In this document: positions 59,620-64,000 of the stretch, piece by piece
Layout: each line of letters opens with the position of its first letter
Numbering within the stretch: position 1 is the first letter of the stretch
Assembly (NCBI GenBank): GCA_963921425.1
Contig: OY992836.1
Location: 2,495,825-2,559,824, forward strand
Source: Dryas octopetala
Taxonomy: Eukaryota > Streptophyta > Magnoliopsida > Rosales > Rosaceae
Direction: 5' to 3'
DNA: 64,000 nucleotides
Position numbers and translations under genes: made by a program
The notes under the pieces: model-generated
What the model saw: the letters and a program-made list of their open reading frames with translations, nothing else
The model's database searches: none
What the model was told of the DNA's origin: nothing

Positions 59620-62137
59620 TGTTGATGTGTTTTCTTAGAACAAAATAAACAATTATCTCATTCTAAGTTTACTCGCAAGTGCACGAATCGCATCAGTAGC
59701 AAAGCGTACAAGCACGAGGTCGATCCCACAGGGAATGGTTAATAAACAACAAATCAATGCAATTAATCACTAGAATAACTAAATGGGGGGTTTTGAAAGA
59801 TGGAACACACGCACACATCACCACACACACACACACCTTATTCTATCTTGCAATGTTAATTTTCAGTTTCAAATCAGATAAGCATGCAATAACCATCCAA
59901 GGCTAATGACAGTTAATTTGAACACAACATATTAAAGTTTGACAGCTAAAAAGGTTTGGCTAGTTACTTTCTCGCCATTGTTCTCCTAATGCATAAACTA
60001 AGAGCTTCTTGGGCCTTCCTTAGCTAGTTAACCTACATGTTCCCTAGTTCAAGCTAGGGCAGCTGTTACCCATGCAGGAGTCATTAAGTTTTATGAGAAC
60101 GTCAAACATGCACAACATATAAGCTTTGACTATTTCCTTATAGAGGTCGCCCAACCCCACTACCAAGAATAATCCCTTATTCCCTTGTTACTTGTGGTTT
60201 AGTGTCTTTGACTATTTCACAGCTAAACCTAACAGATAAACTAGATGCAATTACCCTAAGGTGGCCAGTCAAAGGATGCAAACAACTAGTGACGGGGGTT
60301 TTAATAGATAGTGGAAATTTAATAAGTGCAAACATCAAACTAACAGACCAAGAGACGGATAAACGATTTGTTAAAGCATACGAGTCCATTAATCAACCTA
60401 CGACTAACATGCAAGATAGAATAACTAACCTACATAATTAAATAAAACAAATAAAAGAAACAAAACAGCAACAAATAAATGAAATCCCAATTCATGATTG
60501 TTAACGGAAATCAGAAACACAAATTAAACAAACTTAGAAGCATAAACTAAATGAAATCAGAAACGCAAGACACACAAGATTAAACGCATGCACTAATTAA
60601 AAATCAGAAACATAAAGCAACTAGAACAACTACACAATTAAATGAGATCACATAAATTAAATTGCATAAACATAAATAGCTAAATAATTTCAGAACCAAA
60701 GCTATAAAGGAATTAAAGAGACAACTAAATAAAACAGCAAACTAATTAAATAAAATCAGTAACATGATCCAACAATAAGAATAGATACTAGAAGGAAAAG
60801 GAAAACAAAAATCAGAGGTGCAACAAATGGGGGCTGCGGCAAGGAGGGAGGAAGAAGGAGGCACCTAGCACAAGCAATTGGCTCACGGCAAGGTGAGCTT
60901 GGGCTTGCGGCAGCAGGTGGTCCTTCCCTCTCACTTGTCACGCCACCCTCTTCCTAAACCTCTCTCTGAATTCGGCTCACCTTACAAGAATAAAAGTCTG
61001 AAACTAAAACCCTAAAACAACAAAATAAAACTAGGAGGGAGAAAGAGAGTGATTTCGGCTGGAGGAGGAGAGAAAATAATGTCCTCTAAAAGTCTGAATG
61101 AGGGGATTTAAATAGGAGAAGCCTTCCTTGAGAGGCAAGGAAGAGCAAGTTGCGGCTGGCTAGGGTTTGCTCTCCTAGTGCCTTGCGGCTTCAGCTAGGG
61201 CTAGCTGATCAGGCCTTGGCGTGATGGGCTGCTCCCTTTTGGGCTTGAGTGGCTCACGCCTAGCCTAGCTAGGGTCCCTCCATGGTGTTTGGGCTGGTAG
61301 TCTTGGGCTTTGGGCTTGCATGTTGGGCTTCAGTAGCTTGCACAAGATGGGCTAGGGTTTCACTCCATGGGCTTCCACCTTGGGCTTGTCACCTTGGGCT
61401 TGCGCATGGCCCCTTGTCTTGCTAGGGTTTGCATGGCATGCATGCGCATGCATGGGCTACCATCTTCCTCCTTGCGTGTGGCTTTTGGGCTGCTAGGGTT
61501 TGGGCCCATGCATGTGCATGCATGGCCCACTTGGTTCGGCATCCCTAGGGCCCATGGGCCCTCCACTTTTGACTTCCCATTTTGCCCCTCATTTCCATTT
61601 GAATTCAAATTCATTTCTTCCCTCCATTCATTTCCATGGATTTCCACCACCTTCTGGAAGCTTCTGGAACCTTGAAAAACATTTCCTGGTGCAACTAGGA
61701 TTTCTTGAAAATGAGAGATTCCTTATCCATTTCGACTTCTCGTAATGACCATATTGCCCCTGGGGTCTCCTAGTGTCACTAGGACTCCTTTCCCTAGTTG
61801 GGTTAGGTTTCCTAGTTCGACCAGGAATTCCTGTTTGAATCAGGATTTCACATTTCTGGCTCCGCAATGATGGTTCTGGACTTGATGTTTCCTAGTGTGA
61901 CTAGGAATCCTCATTTGACTAGGATTTCTGCACTTTTCCTGATTTGACCAGGATTTCACTCGTTTTCCTGGTTTGACCAGGAATTGTCCCAAAATGGCTC
62001 CATTTGCTTCTTTTTCTCATTTCTGCTTCATTTGACCTGAAAACACAAAAACAATACAAGAAACACAAAATAGCGAGTTCTAACACTCTAGGTTAAGGAA
62101 TTAGTATCATAAAGTGATGCAAAATGCACACTCATCA
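59620..62137 (-). repeat. 5' LTR of the TGATG array
   Basis: 2518 bp, practically identical to 52761-55278. TATA-like ctatttaaat is at 61106-61115. Its outer end (ctcatca at 62137) adjoins gtcatccatccc, a sequence found uninterrupted in the other Athila near 35069. Confidence 0.93.
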
Positions 62138-64000
62138 GTCATCCATCCCTTGGGTTGCCTCCCAAGAAGCGCTAAGTTTCACGTCTTCAGCCAGACCTAG
62201 TCTTGTACTAGAAATCAATTTTCTCTTGGTTCAGCTCAAAATCAGGTTCAAGGAAAGGCTTCACACGATGACCGTTAACCTTAAATGTGTTCCCATTCTT
62301 TGGATTCTTGAGTTCAACTATACCATAGGGAAACACTCGAACCACCTCATATGGTCCGGTCCATCTTGAACGCAACTTGCCCGGGAAGAGACGTAATCTT
62401 GTATCATATAATAACACCTTCTCGCCAACAAAGAATTCTCTTGGACGTAGCTTCTTATCATGGTACCTCTTGGTCCTTTCCTTGTACAACTTAGCATTCT
62501 CATATGCGAAATGTCGTATTTCTTCCAGCTCACTAAGTTGCAACTTCCTTTTCTCACTAGCGGCATGAATATCAAAATTGAACTTCTTAATCGCCCAATA
62601 TGCCTTATGCTCCAGCTCAACTGGTAAATGACAAGCTTTCCCATAGATCAGTCGAAATGGAGACATTCCAATGGGCGTCTTGTACGCAGTGCGATAAGCC
62701 CATAATGCATCATTAAGCTTGGTAGACCAATCCTTCCTATTGGCGAGCACTGTTCTTTCCAAAATGAACTTGATCTCACGATTCAATATTTCCACTTGTC
62801 CACTTGTCTGCGGATGATAGGGAGTAGCCACTTTATGCCTTATTCTATACTTCTTCATCACGGCCTCAAACAGCTTATTGCAAAAATGCTACCCCCCATC
62901 ACTAATGATTGCTCTTGGGGTACCAAATCGTGCAAAGATATTGGTCTTAAGGAAATTCAAGACCACTCGAGCATCATTAGTCCTACAAGCGACAGCTTCC
63001 ACCCACTTAGACACATAATCAACTCCCACCAGAATGTACTCGTATCCAAAAGAAGATGGAAATGGTCCCATGAAATCTATACCCCAAACATCAAAGATTT
63101 CGACTTCCAACATGAAGTTCAGTGGCATCTGATCACGAGCAGAAATATTTCCCATCTTCTGACATCTGTCACATGTGAGATAAAACTGATGACAATCATG
63201 AAAGATAGTGGGCCAAAAGAAACCTGCTTGAAGAATCTTGTAAGCGGTCTTATTTCCTCCACCATGGCCCCCACATTCTTTAGAATGGCACATCTCAATG
63301 ACATTCCTCTGCTCTATTTCCGGTACACATCGTCTTATCAACTGATCTGACCCATATTTGTACAAATAAGGATCATCCCACACATATTGTCTGACATCAT
63401 GCAAAAACTTCTTCCTTTGGTAGTGTGTCAGATCATTGGGCAACACTCCACTTGCTAAATAATTAGCTATGTCAGCATACCATGGAGTAGTCAAGATGGC
63501 AAAAAGCTGCTTGTCCGGGAATGACTCTCGTAACGGTAGTGTGTCCTCTTCAGACTGTTCCTCATTGACGAGTCTACTCAAATGGTCTGCTACCACATTC
63601 TCACAACCTTTCTTATCCTTGATCTCAATATCAAATTCCTGTAGCAACAGAGTCCATATAATCAACCTTGGCTTGGCATCTTTCTTATTCAGCAGATACT
63701 TGAGAGCGGCATGATCCGTGTAGATGGTGATCTTATACCCAATCAAATAACTTCTAAATTTCTCCAAGGCAAAGATCACCGCAAGCAACTCCTTCTCTGT
63801 AGTAGAATAGTTCAACTGCGCATCATTCAGAGTCCTGCTTGCATAATAAATCACATGTGGCAGCTTATCAACTCTCTGACCCAAAACTGCTCCAACAGCA
63901 TAGTCACTTGCATCACACATGAGCTCAAACGGCAGGTTCCAATCAGGTGGCATAATGATTGGAGCAGAAGTGAGTAGCTTCTTCAACTTGTTAAATGCAA
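62138..64000 (-). mobile_element. Athila element, partial, runs off the window
   Basis: Matches the Athila sequence 35069 to about 36930 in the same orientation: 70 bp of post-integrase sequence, integrase, RNase H and the RT/RNase H connection. It is the host of the TGATG array insertion. It differs from the 30926-44752 copy by scattered substitutions, so it is a separate, somewhat older-diverged copy. LTRs lie outside the window. Confidence 0.88.
62208..64000 (-). pseudogene. Athila pol, RNase H and integrase part
   Basis: Recognisable in sense order: RNase H ([37 protein letters not shown]), linker, integrase finger ([21 protein letters not shown]), catalytic core ([23 protein letters not shown]) and the GPYEVV end module. 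About one break is seen in the part within the window. The coding region continues past 64000. Same family as 35139-40394. Confidence 0.9.

Larger units (their letters stand above)
52144..62137 (-). mobile_element. Non-autonomous TGATG-family array with two LTRs
   Basis: In sense order: LTR 59620-62137, PBS 59597-59613, Gag-protease frame 57301-59445, non-coding 3' part 55279-57300, LTR 52761-55278, PBS 52738-52754, partial second internal region 52144-52737. The period is 6859 bp. The two LTRs are each 2518 bp with a single difference noticed by eye, and the internal parts that repeat look identical. This is therefore the youngest structure in the window. There is no RT, RNase H or integrase. 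On the right it interrupts an Athila 3' region at gtcat (62138-62142). The matching left target copy is not present in the window. Confidence 0.88.

Overview
This 64 kb window looks like heterochromatin from a large plant genome, most likely a dicot. No host gene, tRNA or rRNA gene could be supported. Nearly every base belongs to one of two things: (i) a diverged satellite with a unit of about 150 bp, present as one block inverted between two blocks of the other orientation; or (ii) long-terminal-repeat retrotransposons of the Ty3/gypsy Athila type and their non-autonomous relatives. The plant assignment rests on the Athila-type Gag, protease, reverse transcriptase, RNase H and integrase motifs, and on a primer-binding site complementary to the 3' end of plant tRNA-Asp. 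The species cannot be told from the sequence.

Left half (1-29252). The satellite array is the oldest layer. It is cut by nested insertions that can be read from their 5-bp target duplications. Two solo LTRs sit directly in the array (3225-5481, ATACT; 5974-8503, AGAAC). A third solo LTR, on the + strand (9165-27879, CCCAT), has been expanded by later insertions. It holds a solo LTR (9942-14645, CCATC), itself cut by another (10725-13042, ACCTA). It also holds a solo LTR of a different family (14854-26444, GATAC), which contains a complete element (15106-23450, ACACT) and one more solo LTR (24318-25972, GATTC). That makes seven solo LTRs and one complete element.

Right half (29253-64000). A chromovirus-like LTR piece (29253-30925, continuing at 44758-44989) is interrupted by a large Athila element with three LTR copies (30926-44752, GTTTG). 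An opposite-strand Athila follows (44990-51710), with a piece of another LTR lying in its pol region (51711-52143). Next comes a multi-LTR array of the TGATG family (52144-62137), inserted in a further Athila copy that runs off the window (62138-64000).

How the parts relate. The Athila copies carry gag, protease, RT, RNase H and, in two copies, integrase, and are broken in a few places. The TGATG-family copies (15106-23450 and 52144-62137) have LTRs of about 2.5 kb, the same tRNA-Asp primer site and a Gag-protease reading frame, but no RT, RNase H or integrase. They fit non-autonomous partners that would depend on an Athila-type pol. Both families share non-coding signals: a terminal polypurine tract repeated once or twice further inside, a hairpin with paired arm changes after the coding region, runs of short U3 palindromes whose arms covary, and a conserved block near the LTR 3' end. 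These shared signals are the most unusual content of the window.
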